Assembly: GCF_010015445.1 (NCBI RefSeq)
Contig: NC_053126.1
Span: forward strand, 21,942,169-22,006,168
Direction: 5' to 3'
DNA length: 64,000 bases
Source: Perca fluviatilis
Taxonomy: Eukaryota > Chordata > Actinopteri > Perciformes > Percidae
In this document: positions 25,233 through 37,500 of the stretch, one piece after another
How the letters are laid out: every line of letters begins with the position of its first letter
Numbering within the stretch: position 1 is the first letter of the stretch
The notes under the pieces: model-generated
Databases searched by the model: none
Told to the model about the DNA's origin: nothing
What the model saw: the letters and a program-made list of their open reading frames with translations, nothing else
Translations under genes and position numbers: made by a program

Positions 25233-25844
25233 TCAGTCACTTTTAAGCCTTGTGTCAGTGTCACATAGACTAAAGTCCAGGTCAAATGCTGCTCTTTATC
25301 GTGATGATGCCACCACAGAGTCAGATGCAGCCTGACATCAACACATGGCCATCAGCCAAGCAAACTGTCCCTCACCATTGTTTATTTTTGAGTCAGCCGA
25401 TAGCTAGTAGTGCAGTCATAAATCCTGGTATATTGTTACACTCTACACAAACACACACACTCACTCAGTTTTGTAGTAAATACAAGCAGAAAGGAGTATG
25501 TATGAGATGTATGACAGGAATGTGTGTTTCCACAGGAGTAATGGAAATAATGATGTCACCCTGGAAGGAATTTCCTCACCTGACAACAGATTTCATGCTG
25601 GTAGCAGCTGTGACTGATCTGTAATCACAAAGATGGTCTCAGCTGAGCTCTGACACACGTCCCTCTGCTGCCTATAACATTTCAGACAGTACTGGAAAAC
25701 CTTCAAAAGATGGAGAATATAAATCATACTGAAAACAGATGTTTTAATGTAGTAAAAATAACAATACTACGTAAAAATACCCCATCACAAGTTAAGTCCT
25801 GCAATTATAATTTTAGTTAAACCTAAAATAACCAATCTTCTGGC

Positions 25845-25945
25845 CATTTAGAGCCATATCCACCATCTCCTGAGGGAAATATCTGGCTCTTTAGCTGCGA
25901 AAATTCTCCACTATGTTCACCAGCTAATCTCTAATGCTACATTTC
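25845..25945 (+). repeat. Dispersed CTCCTGAGG-type repeat, fragment
   Basis: CTCCTGAGGGAAATATCTGG then CTCTTTAGCTGC and CACCAGCTAATC. The same phrases occur reversed at 31560-31860 and in diverged form at 34890 and 59240. Confidence 0.5.
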
Positions 25946-26040
25946 TACTGCATGGCACAGCTCTACTTAACTCAAATCACTCTTTCTTGGTTTTCATTAG
26001 CATAAGTTGTGGATAGTACCTGGTACTTTTTTTTGGTACC

Positions 26041-26150
26041 TAGGGTTGGGTACGAAACTTTGTACTTTTTTGGGTACTGACCGAATTACGTCGGTACTAC
26101 CGAGGACCGATTCACGTTAAATCAAACGGTGCCAAATTTCGGTACCTGAG
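26041..26150. mobile_element. hAT-MITE relative of 24069-24268, right end not found
   Basis: Begins with the same TAGGGTTGGGTAC terminus and has GGTACT/GGTACC motifs and CGGTGCCAAATTTCGGTACC, but no matching right terminus before the (CA)n tract at 26226. Probably truncated. Confidence 0.55.
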
Positions 26151-26202
26151 AGCACATAAGCGCAAGCTTATCTGTCCTCTCTGCATGTTGACAGAAAGCG
26201 AC

Positions 26203-26225
26203 ACACTCACTCTCACTCTCACTCT

Positions 26226-26260
<35 letters not shown>

Positions 26261-26299
26261 ACGCACACGCACACGCACACGCACACACACACACACACA
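26203..26299. repeat. Compound microsatellite (CTCACT)n-(CA)n-(CACACG)n
   Basis: CTCACT units pass into AC repeats and then into GCACAC hexamers, ending in pure AC. Confidence 0.95.
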
Positions 26300-26519
26300 A
26301 ACACATCTAAAAAAAATGGCACCCTGCAAACTATGTGCTATGTAATGTAACCTATGTACATTAGCACAAGGGAAAAGTTAGCCTTCAGAGTTTACTATCA
26401 GAAAGGGTTTATTTTAACCCAAATTACTATATATTCTTAAACTTAACAAAGTAGTTTTGTTGCCTATACCTAATAGATTTCTGTCAGAAAGCCCTGAAAG
26501 ACAACTTCTCCTATACATA

Positions 26520-26740
26520 CACTATGCTGTAAAATTGACAAAGATGACATCATTACTGATGAAAGGATTCCGCAAGTGTGAGAGCGGTGAGTGTGAACCA
26601 AAACAGTGAAGTCACCACTGGACAGCTAAACAATGAGCTGAAACTCATTATAATCCACCGTAAAGCTGAGGACAGCTGTAGATTTCTCTGTAGAATCATC
26701 ACTATGAGAAACCCCTTTTACATTGTCACATTTCCATTGT
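26520..26740 (+). repeat. Dispersed CTCCTGAGG-type repeat, 3' part
   Basis: Contains GAACCAAAACAGTGAAGTC, GAGCTGAAACTCATTATAAT and AGAAACCCCTTTTACA, the downstream part of the repeat seen at 34890-35200. Confidence 0.4.
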
Positions 26741-28535
26741 CATTTGTCAGTGTTATAATAGAAATATAAATTATATATCAGATATCAATTATAAATTCAT
26801 AGCCACTTGAAAGTGAAATGAAAATAACAGACAGTGTTCTTTATATATCTTTATAGATCACCCCTGGTCCAATGTTTCATTTCAGCATGCCCTGAATACA
26901 TTGAGCGATAGTTGGCCAATGTAAGGAAAGAACTGGCAGTGTCGCCCAGAATAATCCGTCAAAAACGTTCGCCAATGACTAAACGCCTCATGACACCTAA
27001 AAATGCACTTCAGTGAGAGGAGTGGCACGAAGGCCACAGGCAGTGGTCGACTGGCAAGTCGGAAAAAAGTCACTTTGTCATGAGTCATCTGTCATCTTGT
27101 TTTCATCAAGCTGAAGACTTCATTTATGGGGAATGACAAACCGAGTCATTGACCTGAGAGCTTGTTTCCTGCAGTGGAGTGGTGTGCCAGCTGTATTATG
27201 GTGTATACTATATTTTGTTTTGGCGATGGTCCACCAAAAAAAAGGTTATTATCAACAAATACACTGACACTTATCTTCAAATAAGTCTTTTTTTTGCCTG
27301 TGTGTTGTTAAGCCTTTCATGATGAAACTGACCCCTCATTCATACGTCAAATTAATGTAAACAACACATAAGAAACAAATGATGTGAAAGTTATGAGCTG
27401 CCTCTAGACATTTTATTTGGCAGCTTAACCTGTGGGCCACTTTAGACACAACACAGAAGCTTGTAATTGGTAGTGCAAAAAATTTGATCGGCGTCCAGGG
27501 CGCAATGTCTTTTTCTGTCACATTAGAGGAAGAGCTGAAGGGTAGCAAGTTGTTTTTATGCTTCAGCAGTTTTACAAGGGAACAATGAAAAGATGAGAGC
27601 AATACTGCAAAAAGGAGACTTTTGCCATTTACATCATGTACCCAACTTCTTTTAGTTTTGAAATGCTCTGTTGACATTTTGACATTCCCCTCTTCCATTC
27701 AGTTTTTAGAACAAATTGTTCGCTTCTCACCAAACTCTACTCTGAACTCTTACGCTTATTTACATCCATTAGCTAAAGCTCATTTATACTGTAGGTGCAA
27801 TGAACACACACCCATAAACAGACGCTTGTTTGTCACAACAATGATGAGCGAAAAAGGCTCATTTGCATGCTAATAGCCTCATGATATTCAATTTTAAGCC
27901 ACTGAGCTTTCAAATACCAACTGCTCAACAGTTTTATTGATCAGCGTGGTCGACATGTGGACCCACACTCTTAGTGCAAGAGTGCTGACCCCTTAAACTT
28001 GTTAATTTATCACATAAGACTTCCTGATTGTTCATGACATCGCTCTTTACTGATAATGGTCAACACTTACACATCACATTTTTTGCTTTCTGGTACAGAA
28101 GAAAACTAGCTTGGTGTTATCTTGTTCTCCAGCAGAGGGAGCTAAACGATCAGCAGCACAACCCTCAGCAGGCCTGTCTTGAGGAGAAATATGCACGCTG
28201 GGGTGGCAGCATAATGGGAAAATGTCTTTATTCCCTCATCTCTCATATGGTGACAGGCAGAACTTAAGGTTGCCATGGAGAGAGCTGCTGAAACGGGGCC
28301 ATAATTAACAGAGCCACAGAACTTGGTTCAATGACTCATTACATTTCGAGAAGTTAATGAGGAAATCACATAGCTCCTCGAAGGCAAATGACTCCCTATG
28401 TGTATAATGTGTACATGTGATGAATGTTTGAAGTCACATCATGAGGTGAATATTACTGTACACTGCTGCAGCTGGTTCTGCAGGGCTAGTGATGAGCATG
28501 TGATCTGCCCCCGTGCAGTCTAGCCGAGAGCTGTA

Positions 28536-28613
28536 TGTGTGAGTGTGTGTGTAAGTGTGTATGTGTGTGTGTGTGTGTGGTGTGTGGTGTGTGTGTGTGT
28601 GTGTGTGTGTGTT
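28536..28613. repeat. Imperfect (TG)n microsatellite
   Basis: A GT run interrupted by GGTGTGTGG and occasional AAG/TAT. Confidence 0.9.
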
Positions 28614-29377
28614 TGAGTCTGTTGAGGGAATGATTCACCTCCTTGTCAGGGAGACACAAAACATATGAACATTTTCTCAGGTTGTCATACACAATCATAA
28701 AGGATACTCTCCAGCTCCTTGCTCCAGATGTACTTTGACGTCTCTCTCTCTCTCTCTCTCTTTTACTCAAATCTTCTCTCTCTTTCTGTCCGTCTGTTTC
28801 CTCTTGCTCTCTATAAGCTGCCCTGGGGAGGCTCCTGTCGCAGCTTAGGGCCAACAGTGGGTCTGCCCAGGGGTCAAGAACACATGAAAAGCTGCCCAAC
28901 CACCTGTAGACCTGCCAAGAGCACTTAAGCACAAACCGTCTCCCACACTTTGTCTCAAGGATGTCTGGAAAACTCTTTTGCTTAAACAACACTAAGGCTC
29001 CCCCTGGAAATTGAGACGCAAGGTAGCGGTTAGAATGCCAAAGGTGCAGAAGAGAAGAGCTGGGTACAGAGAGTAAGCAGACTTAAGGCCACACCACAGA
29101 CTGCCCTGGGCCAGGGTTGCGGCCCTCAGGCCCCATCCTGCAGGGGCCAGACTTATTTGCCCCAGGCAACTAGGTCAACCCAGGAGACAGGTAAGACCCC
29201 CTCATTTGGCCTCTGAATGTAAATGCATGCTTTTCATTCTAAACAGCCCAAAAATAATGAGCAATCAAGAAAATGGTTATTCTCGCATTTCAATTAGCCT
29301 AATTAAAGAGAGGGCAGCGGGCTACTCAGAAGAATGGCAAGCACTACAGTGTGTATTTGTAGGTGTATGTGTGTGTA

Positions 29378-29379
<2 letters not shown>

Positions 29380-29423
<44 letters not shown>
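29380..29423. repeat. (GA)n microsatellite
   Basis: A pure AG run of about 44 bp after a short GT run. Confidence 0.95.
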
Positions 29424-29425
<2 letters not shown>

Positions 29426-29833
29426 CTCCAAGGGGTTTAGCTGAAACACTGCATCAGCAGTCAGAATGAGAAATTAACCATTTGCTTTCTTCCCTCCACA
29501 GCCTGAAGCAGATACACAATCTGGTCAGCATACTGGCTGCCAGAGAAGATGCACAATCACACAGTGTCTCCATCAATCTATCATCAGTGATTCATAACTC
29601 TGTGGTCTGAATTGTTCAGTTATTGAGTTCATATATTAATACTTATCGGTGTTCTTATCTCTAACTGTCAAATGTGGTACTGTTCATTTTGTTCTTTTTC
29701 GTATGGATGTGAAGGAGCAGCTGGCAGTTAAAGAGTTAAGTGTAAGTTCAGGCATCCAGTCTGACAGTGAGAGCCAGATGGTCATGTAGAGCACTTACAG
29801 TGACAAGGTCCTACACAGCTCCCCCTGCTGGCT

Positions 29834-29835
<2 letters not shown>

Positions 29836-29932
<97 letters not shown>

Positions 29933-29949
29933 ACACACACACACACACC
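29836..29949. repeat. (CA)n microsatellite
   Basis: An AC run of about 113 bp with a single ACAGAC interruption near 29926. Confidence 0.97.
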
Positions 29950-31559
29950 TCATTTGCATGCAAACGCACACATGACTCTCTAGCAGATAACAGATTCCCA
30001 GGTAATTTCCCATCTATCTCCCCTCCCTCCCTCTTCCTCAACTCTTTTCCCCTTCTCTCACTTCCTCGCTCCTCCTCTTTTCATTTCCCTCGGTCTCAGT
30101 CTGATGGCCAGAGTTAATTGGCTGCTGTCTAATTGCTGCTCATTAGCTTGTGTAACCAAACATGTGAGACGTGGGAAACAAAACTTTCTTCTGGCTCTCA
30201 TTTGGCTCTGCGCTGTGTTTTTGCAATTCCCATTCCAAGTCATCTTCCTCCCCCCCCCCCCCTCACTCCCCTGTGACTTTCTGCACATTACCTGTCTTTG
30301 TTTGCCGTTTCATCTTTCCATTTGTCGCTTCACTCACCCTGCACTGCAAAAACATTTAAAAGGCAGAGATGAGGAAGTTCAATGCCAAACACAAAATCTT
30401 CACATTTTATGATGGCATGGTATAAATAAAATTGAAACTCAACAAAATGTCTGTCTATTTAATGTCAAACTGTTTTTTGCCACTGTGCCTTCTTTTCCTG
30501 CATATAATGTGCACACAAGCTCATACACATACACACAGGAAAAGGCATATGTCACACATCATAAACATCCTCATAATGCACACAAACACCCACCCACATG
30601 TGCAGACACACATCAGAAAGGCCAGCCTCCTCGCCCACAACCGTTGGCATTTGGCAGATTCTCTATATTTGGGTAGTGCCCCTCCCATAAGCCCAGCCTT
30701 CTCAGCTCCCCTCCCTATTTAATCTATCTCAGAAAAACCTCAGGGGTTTAATTCCTTTCTCAAGGCAAAGTGCTTTGCTGGCATGGCAGCCAAATCCATA
30801 CACAAGGAGAGCATCAAGCTTTAAAGTGGACATCTCAACAGCAGAGCAGTTTAGTCAGAGAGACGTGAAATATAGACCATAGTGTGTCACTGTAGAACAA
30901 TAAAAAGAACAGAAATTGGTCTAGAGCTGCTGCTGTCCTCGGAGGATGTGGACGACTGTGGTGAAAAACGCTGGAAAGAGTGAGGAGAATTACGCAACAC
31001 TTGTAAATTCACACACGTACACAGACAGACACACACACATGCCCACTAGCAAACCGTGTGATTTGCCAAGAAAATTATTTACTACTCAGGAGCAGGCCCT
31101 AAATGATTAGATTAGTCTCCTGGCTGCTTGGCTCCTGTAGCGCCAAAGACAGGATGGGATGAGACATTACGAACGTTAGAGACACAACGCAAGTAAATAT
31201 GTTAAGACAAAAAAGGAAGACGTGTACATCTCAAAATATCACTAAAATCTGCTTCACCAACCCCCACCAGTTAGTCAGACCCTTTTTTCCCACCATACCA
31301 ACTGATATTTGCAGCCCCCCAAATATTCATAACTGAGACAAAAATAATCATCCAGTCAGAGAATAAAAGGCATGCAGAGATCTCTCCTTGCTCTGAAAGG
31401 TCCACTAAATTAATCATCAATTAAATTAAATAAATAAAGGACAGGAGCATCTTTTGTAAAAATTGAGTAGTTAAATTCAGTAAGTAAATGCAAGTTTGAC
31501 AAACATTTGACACAGAAGGTAGGCTTATGCACCCAGACTTTAAAGCAGCTATACATTGC

Positions 31560-31865
31560 TATTTTTATAATAAGGTATCAAATGACAGGGTGAAAGGGAT
31601 TGCTCGTATTGATGAACCTACAGAGTCCTGTTTGTGAACGCCTGACTCCAGAATTATCAAATCTGCAGCGCCACTTGGCTTTACGGCAGTTTAGAGTGAG
31701 TTTCAGCTCATTCTTTAGGTGTCCGGCCCACAACTTTACTGTTTTGGTTCACTCTCACTGCTCTCAGTGTTGTTTTCGACCACAGCAGGTGGCTGTTCCA
31801 TTGGAAAAGCTCGAAAGACTAGCTAGTTAGCCACAGCTAAAGAGCCAGATATTTCCCTCAGGAGT
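31560..31865 (-). repeat. Dispersed CTCCTGAGG-type repeat, reverse orientation
   Basis: On the minus strand it reads CTCCTGAGGGAAATATCTGG, CTCTTTAGCTG and later GAACCAAAACAGTAAAGTTG with GGGCCGGAC, matching the order in the copy at 34890-35200. Confidence 0.5.
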
Positions 31866-32912
31866 TAATTAGACTGAAAACAGACCTACAAGAGAGTGAA
31901 TATTGGATTTAGATTAATCAGGTGGACACAATCATGACTCCAAATGAATGATAAGGTTGCTCTGGAACTGCTGGAATTGTAAATAATCGACTGTTCGACC
32001 TCTGTCCCCAAATGGCCCGAAAATCTGTTATAAAAAAAGAGTTAGGGCCCTATTTTAACGATCTGAAACGCAATTATCAATTGTGGGAGGATCTCGGGCG
32101 TTGTTGCTATTATACCGGCGGAATAAATGAACGCAAATCTAAAATGGGTTGATATGAAGTAGCTGCATTACTCATAGGTGTGGTTTGCAATAAACCAATC
32201 AGAGCGTTATCTCACATTCCCTTTAAAAGCAGGCGCGCTTGTTCCATGGCGGATGGCTATTATAACGGCGGATTTGCTAGGCGCACGCTCTTCATGGGCG
32301 CACGCCAGGAGCGGTCCACAGCCGAGGAGACCGACGTTTGCTATTGATTTTTCTTTTTGACAAAATGTAAATAAAGAAATGTCACAAAAACATACTTTCC
32401 GATGTTTTGGTCTCACTCTCACTGAATCACGAGGTTATGAATGCATGGTGATATTTTTTCAGTCTAACATTAGACCGGGATTACCTCACTACGATGCAGC
32501 TCTTCTGTCTCTCCTCTCCCGTACTGCTGCTGGGGCATTTGGGTTAAGTGGCATCGGCACATGCAATTCAACATCACGTCTCCTTAAGTCCTCTAATATT
32601 TCCTCATTTATGTCAACAACACATCCATGATTCATGGAAATGTTGTGTAAAACAAGGTAATATTTTTCCTTGTATTTATGTATGGTTTGCAAAAATGGGA
32701 ACTGCTGGGTCCGTGAGATGAGAGAAGCAAAGTATATGCGCGGTGTGCACACTCTACATAACGGCCAAGCATGTGCCCTTAAAATAGCATCTGAATAACG
32801 CGCCACTGACTTAAGACCAGGTTTTTCCTGGTCCAACCCGACTGGGCTCCCTGGTCAGTGGCGGAATTGTTTTCAGAAACTGCAAAATAGCACTAGGGAA
32901 TGTTTGCGCTGG

Positions 32913-34565
32913 TGTGCCAGTTTAGCTGCTGATCATGTCAATTGGTGATATTTGCATGAAATCAGTGAATATTCAACAAGGCCCTGCCCTGCGTTCTGCT
33001 CTGCCTCCGCCCCTCGAGTGCCAGAGGTTCACATTTTCAAGTGTTTGCAAGTGAGACCAAATAATGAATATCACTGAAAACATCACCAGTTGATGTGTAA
33101 TACATGTCTATTTCAGCATTATCCACACAAATACGACACATACTGTATAAACTGAAGAAAAAAAAAATGCACTACAGATCTAGCTGGGATTCGAACCTTG
33201 GATGTCATGGACAAAAAAGTTGACAGATTAACTTCTACATCATCTATACTACTACACTACTCACCACTGAAATTATCTTCTGATTTCTATCTATATTTTG
33301 GTCTTTTAGTCTAAATTAACACAAGTTAACATAGTAGAGAAATATACGCCCATGTTAACTGGTGATATCACAATTTAACATGGGCAAATGCAAGCCTCCA
33401 AACAGTAAAGTAGGTTCATCTTTGCCTCACATACTGAAACCTAACTGATGTACAACAAACAGGCATGACCCCACTTAACACTTTTTGGGGGTAAAAATGA
33501 AACATGTCAGTCATGCACAACGTGATCATTTATCATTGTTAGTGTGGGCCATCTCATACAAAGAATGTGTAGGCCTACCTCAGCACAAACAGTCTCTTTC
33601 AACCTGTGCCACAAGTCAACTGATTATAGTTGTGTTTAATTTCATTAGACCTATATTAGGAATCTGAAACAGCAACATCTGAATGTTATCAAACTCTCTC
33701 AGTACATCAAAGTTTTGTAATCATATACCATAATGACCATTTTGTGTCGTCAAAGTAGGCCAACAAATGATGTGTGGGATAAATAAAAGTCAAACTGAGA
33801 AAATAAGCTTCATATGTTCTTCACTTCAGATCACTAGACTTTTGCTGCAACTCACTTCATAACTTAACCGAGACTAAGATAACACTAAGTTGCCCGAGAG
33901 AAAATGAGGATCAGCACCTTGCTGCAAAATATTCAATGGCTGATGGTCATAACAATAGTGTATAGGCTACCATAAGACAAAAATCGCGATTTAGGGTCGA
34001 CACAGACATACCCTAATATGAGTCTAATGAGTCTAATTTTTACCCCCAAAACAGAATAAAGTGTTAAGTGGGGTCATGCCTGTTTGTTGTACATTAGTTA
34101 GGTTTCGGTATGTGAGGCAAAGATGAACCTACTTTACTGTTTGGAGGTTTGCATTTGCCCATGTTAAATTGTAATATCAACAGTTAACATGGGCGAATAT
34201 TTCCCTACTATGTTAACCTGTGTTAATTTAGACTAAAAGTCCAATACATAGATAGAAATCACAACACCCTTTCAGTGGTGTGTAGTGTAGTGGTATAGAT
34301 GATGTAGAAGCTAATTTTTTTTTTTTCGTTTATACAGTATGTGTCGTATTTGTGTGGATAATGCTTAAATGGACATGTATTACACATCAACTGGTGATGT
34401 TTTCAGTGATATCCATTATTTGGTCTCACTTGCAAACACTTTGTGAAAATGTGAACCTCTGGCACTCGAGGGGCGGAGGCAGAGCAGAACGAAGGCCCTT
34501 GTTGAATATTCACTGATTTCATGCAAATATCACCAGTTGACATGATCACCAGCTAAACTGGCACA
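32913..34565. mobile_element. Nested foldback element with arms over 500 bp
   Basis: The ends TGTGCCAGTTTAGCT and AGCTAAACTGGCACA are flanked by CTGG and CCGG, possibly a 4-bp duplication with one change. The left arm (32913 to about 33500) matches the reverse complement of the right arm (about 34025 to 34565) almost throughout, for example ATATTTGCATGAAATCAGTG, CCCCTCGAGTGCCAGAGG, CATACTGTATAAAC and CAGGCATGACCCCACTTAAC. The related Harbinger copy at 52.8 kb lacks this insert and shows the empty site (TTTGCGCCGGGAGAACGCC). The middle (33.5-34.02 kb) has no coding potential I recognise. Superfamily not assigned. Confidence 0.75.
33187..33259 (-). other. tRNA-like Pol III promoter remnant in the foldback arm
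   Basis: On the minus strand there is an A-box-like TAGTGTAGTAG (33249-33259; one base off consensus) and, 51 bp downstream, a perfect B box GGTTCGAATCC (33187-33197), followed by CAGCT. A TTTTTT run lies between them. The opposite arm keeps a perfect A box (TAGTGTAGTGG) but has lost the B-box part. It looks like a tRNA-derived segment, not a functional tRNA gene; no clear anticodon arm could be drawn. Confidence 0.5.
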
Positions 34566-34732
34566 CCGGAACACGCCTCCTATTTTTGCTGAACTGCTCC
34601 TGGGAGCGCAAGTTCATTCCCTAATTTACAGACTTGAGACTGTGGAGGGAAAAGTCCGCTCTGCGTCGGGTGCAAAATAAGAATGATACATGCGTCGGTG
34701 TACAAAGTCAAGATAGCAAGATAGGGCCCTTA

Positions 34733-35200
34733 ATGTGCATGCATTAACTGAGTTTTTTTGGCCACTTGGGGGCAGCAAAACAAACTTGCTAGCAAACTGG
34801 TTTATTTACACATCCAGCGGTTCCAGAGCAACAGCATTCATTTGGGAGTGGGTTTCTGGCAAATGTGAATGCAATATTCACTCTCCTGTTAGCTCTGTTT
34901 TTCTTTCAACCAACTCCTGAGACAAATATCTGTCTTTTTAGCTCCTAAATGCTCTATCTCTGTCCGTTTACGGTGTAGTGCTCAGCAGGTAGTGTACAGT
35001 CTTTTCACTGAGAACAGCTGACACACTAAGAGTGGTGAGAGCGAGCCAAAACAATAAAGTTGTGGGCCAAAAAACCAAAACAGTGCTAAAGAGCTAAATT
35101 TTTTTATAAAGCTCTGTAGAGCTAAGAGGAAATGCAAAGTTGGGTGATAAATGCCTGTGGGCTCATTGCTATGATAAACCCCTTTCATATGCAAGCACTC
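34733..35200 (+). repeat. Dispersed CTCCTGAGG-type repeat
   Basis: Phrases in order: CTTGGGGGCAGCAAAACAA, CAACTCCTGAGACAAATATC, CTTTTTAGCTCCTAAATGCT, GAGCGAGCCAAAACAATAAA, GCTCTGTAGAGCTAAGAGG and ATAAACCCCTTTCATATGCA. The closest relative in the window is at 59155-59500. It directly abuts the right end of the Harbinger element. Confidence 0.5.
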
Positions 35201-37424
35201 ATGTATTCCACTGATAACATAAAAAAACAAAAAAAAACATTTTAGCCATTTTCAGATGAAATGCTGAAATAAATAGAACAAATAGGGGTACAAAATATAC
35301 AAAAGAATACACAAATTATAGAAATGCTTGAAATTCCAGGATAAAAGGTACATTGTGAGTCTATGTTCAAGCTTTTCAGCTCTCTTCAGATTATTGAGGC
35401 TGTTCCAACATTTTTAGGAACACAATGCTGCTTCACCAAATGTCCAACTTTCAGAAAATTTCAAAAATGCAAGCCTCTCTCTTTACTCATCACACAGAAA
35501 ATCCAGTTTTGACAGTTCTAAGAAAGAGTACGCTGTCTCACACTCAGCTATGCCAGGAAGCAGTTGGTTGCTCCACAACTGCAGCCCCCCTTGACCTGAA
35601 AGTAGCAGCTTGTGTAAGTGTCTTCTTAAAACCTCGGACACTAGCTGCTGCCACTGGGGTTCACCAGAGGACTTTGAGGTTCCTGACCTTAACACATACT
35701 GCATACGGGGGCCGGTCCAAACTGCTCCAGGCTAAGGGCAGGGAGGTTGGAAAACCCCCCAAAGAGCGTGGCCGAGAGACTGGACTGATCTCGTTGAGTT
35801 TGCTGGAGGGGTGATGCTACAGAGAGGAGAGGCTACCGAGTCTTCCTCCACTGAAGGTATCTGTCAGGAGAAAGAAAAGAAAAATAATAATAATAATAAA
35901 TTAGGTAAAAGGAGCAAATGGAATAATGAGAAATTAAAGTGGGTGATGCCAGTGGCTGATGGGTGAGGGGGTTGTCATGATGAAGACAATGAAGAGCAGT
36001 AGAAGAAAGACAGAGAGACAGCTAGAAAGAGGAAAAGAGAGAAAGAGAGAGAAAGAGAGGTGGGCGATTGGTCCTATGAGAGAGTTGTCATGGTAACAAG
36101 TGATCATGATGAGGTTGTGAATGATCAGGAAAGACTTTTGGCAAGAAAATGCAAATACATACAGATGATACATAATTACATCAGACATGAAATGCCAATA
36201 CAGGACAGTACTACGTCAGAGTTGGCGACGTGTGATGGGAACTAATTCAAAAGTAAAGTTTTAGAGTTAAGTTTTAAACTTTAGATTTAACAAACCACTA
36301 TTTAATTTACTTTGGATTAAGCTGAAGTACAGCTAATCACCTCTCCTGGGAAATATTGTTTCATTAAATAATCAACGGTTTCATTAAGTGGGCTCTTTGT
36401 GCTACTCTTTATTGCAAAATCAAACATTACATTAGTAAACATATTTTGTCTTAAATAGAGGCAGGCCTACAGGTTGCATGCAGTGTCCATAGTGTGAGCA
36501 GAATGCCTTTCTCAACACTCCCCACACCTGCTGCCACACTGATTAAATCCCGCTAACCCTCCTGCACACACGCCTTAGTTTTTATAGTTTACACTTAATA
36601 GTTCATATTCTCCTCTTTGCGTTTGACCTTTTGAACTTTGCACATTGCACATACAAAAGCAAACAAACAGATACATGATGACACATAGCTTTTGTTTTAT
36701 ACATCGTAGTCATAGTTAATTTAGTATTGCTGGCAGTACGTTGGTTTCTCTTCGTAGAAATACACTGCTAGGTAACTTCTGTACAGTCACACTTTAGTTT
36801 GTTTTCAGATAAGTTTGTCTTGAGTCTTTCTAATTTCTATTTCTTTAGGTTACCAGTGCTGTGGGTGCCACTGCTGGAGGGACATCTTGTCAGGCCAGAG
36901 TAAAACATGCAGCCCCTAAAGTATAACTTTTAAATACAGGTAGTGGCCAATCAGAATGTACCAAGTGCCCACCACATCATAGGGGGATTGGGATGTCTAG
37001 TTTAGAGTTTTTGTTTATTTCTTCAGACTATATTAGTTTGTTTGTGCTTTTGTTTGGGGTTAAGTGCTATACCGATGAACTAACTGTACTGCTATTTTAT
37101 TTGTAGTTTAGGTGGTACTGGTTTGTCTTTGTGACCTCCATTGATTCAAAAAAATTGTCTGACCACCCATTATATAGTATGTTCCTCTTTGTGTTCAGTT
37201 TGTTAGTTTGGTCCGTTCAGTTTTGTTCATTATGTTATTTTAGCATAGCCTGAGTTACCGTATGTTCTGCTTAGTAGAACTTTATGGTATATTTTGTTTG
37301 TGTTTGCTTCATTTTTGCCACCTGTGACTCCTCATACCTCACAGTCCCACTTGGCATGGCGCAATCCCACCAAAATTCACTTTTTACATTTTACGAACTA
37401 CGAGGCAAGATCCATTAAGTTTCA

Positions 37425-37500
37425 AGTTTCAGGTTTTATTTGTCATATGTTAGATTAACGCACGGTCAACCCTACAATGAAATGTTTTTAGCAAGAGAAT
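37425..37500 (+). repeat. Probable LINE/SINE-type repeat fragment
   Basis: AGGTTTTATTTGTCATATGT followed by CAATGAAATGTTTTTAGCAA resembles a widespread fish repeat end. Short and diverged. Confidence 0.3.

Larger units (their letters stand above)
32045..34729. mobile_element. PIF-Harbinger DNA transposon carrying a nested insertion
   Basis: Terminal repeats are GGGCCCTATTTT (32045-) and, inverted, AAGATAGGGCCC (-34729), flanked by TTA on both sides (32042-32044 and 34730-34732), the 3-bp target typical of PIF-Harbinger. A minus-strand ORF (32489-32836) encodes [20 protein letters not shown] and [10 protein letters not shown], which I take as the C-terminal end of a HARBI1-like nuclease. There is no full transposase. 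A second copy of the family lies at 52055-53027. The interior is split by the foldback element at about 32913-34565. Confidence 0.82.

Noticed and set aside
28486..28992. 168-codon minus-strand ORF
   Set aside because: A large part is encoded by TG and TC simple repeats; the rest shows no domain, splice or conservation signal.
28990..29510. Possible exon ending at donor GACAG|GTAAGA (29188) with an acceptor CTCCACAG near 29500
   Set aside because: Splice-like signals exist, but no open frame or partner exons, and neither neighbouring gene needs an exon here. Could be an unannotated lncRNA; not supportable from sequence alone.
33181..33266. Functional tRNA gene
   Set aside because: A and B boxes are present, but no cloverleaf with a sensible anticodon stem could be drawn and a T-run interrupts the middle; kept only as a tRNA-like remnant.
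35425..35814. 129-codon plus-strand ORF
   Set aside because: No recognisable domain and an overlapping ORF on the other strand; looks like chance.
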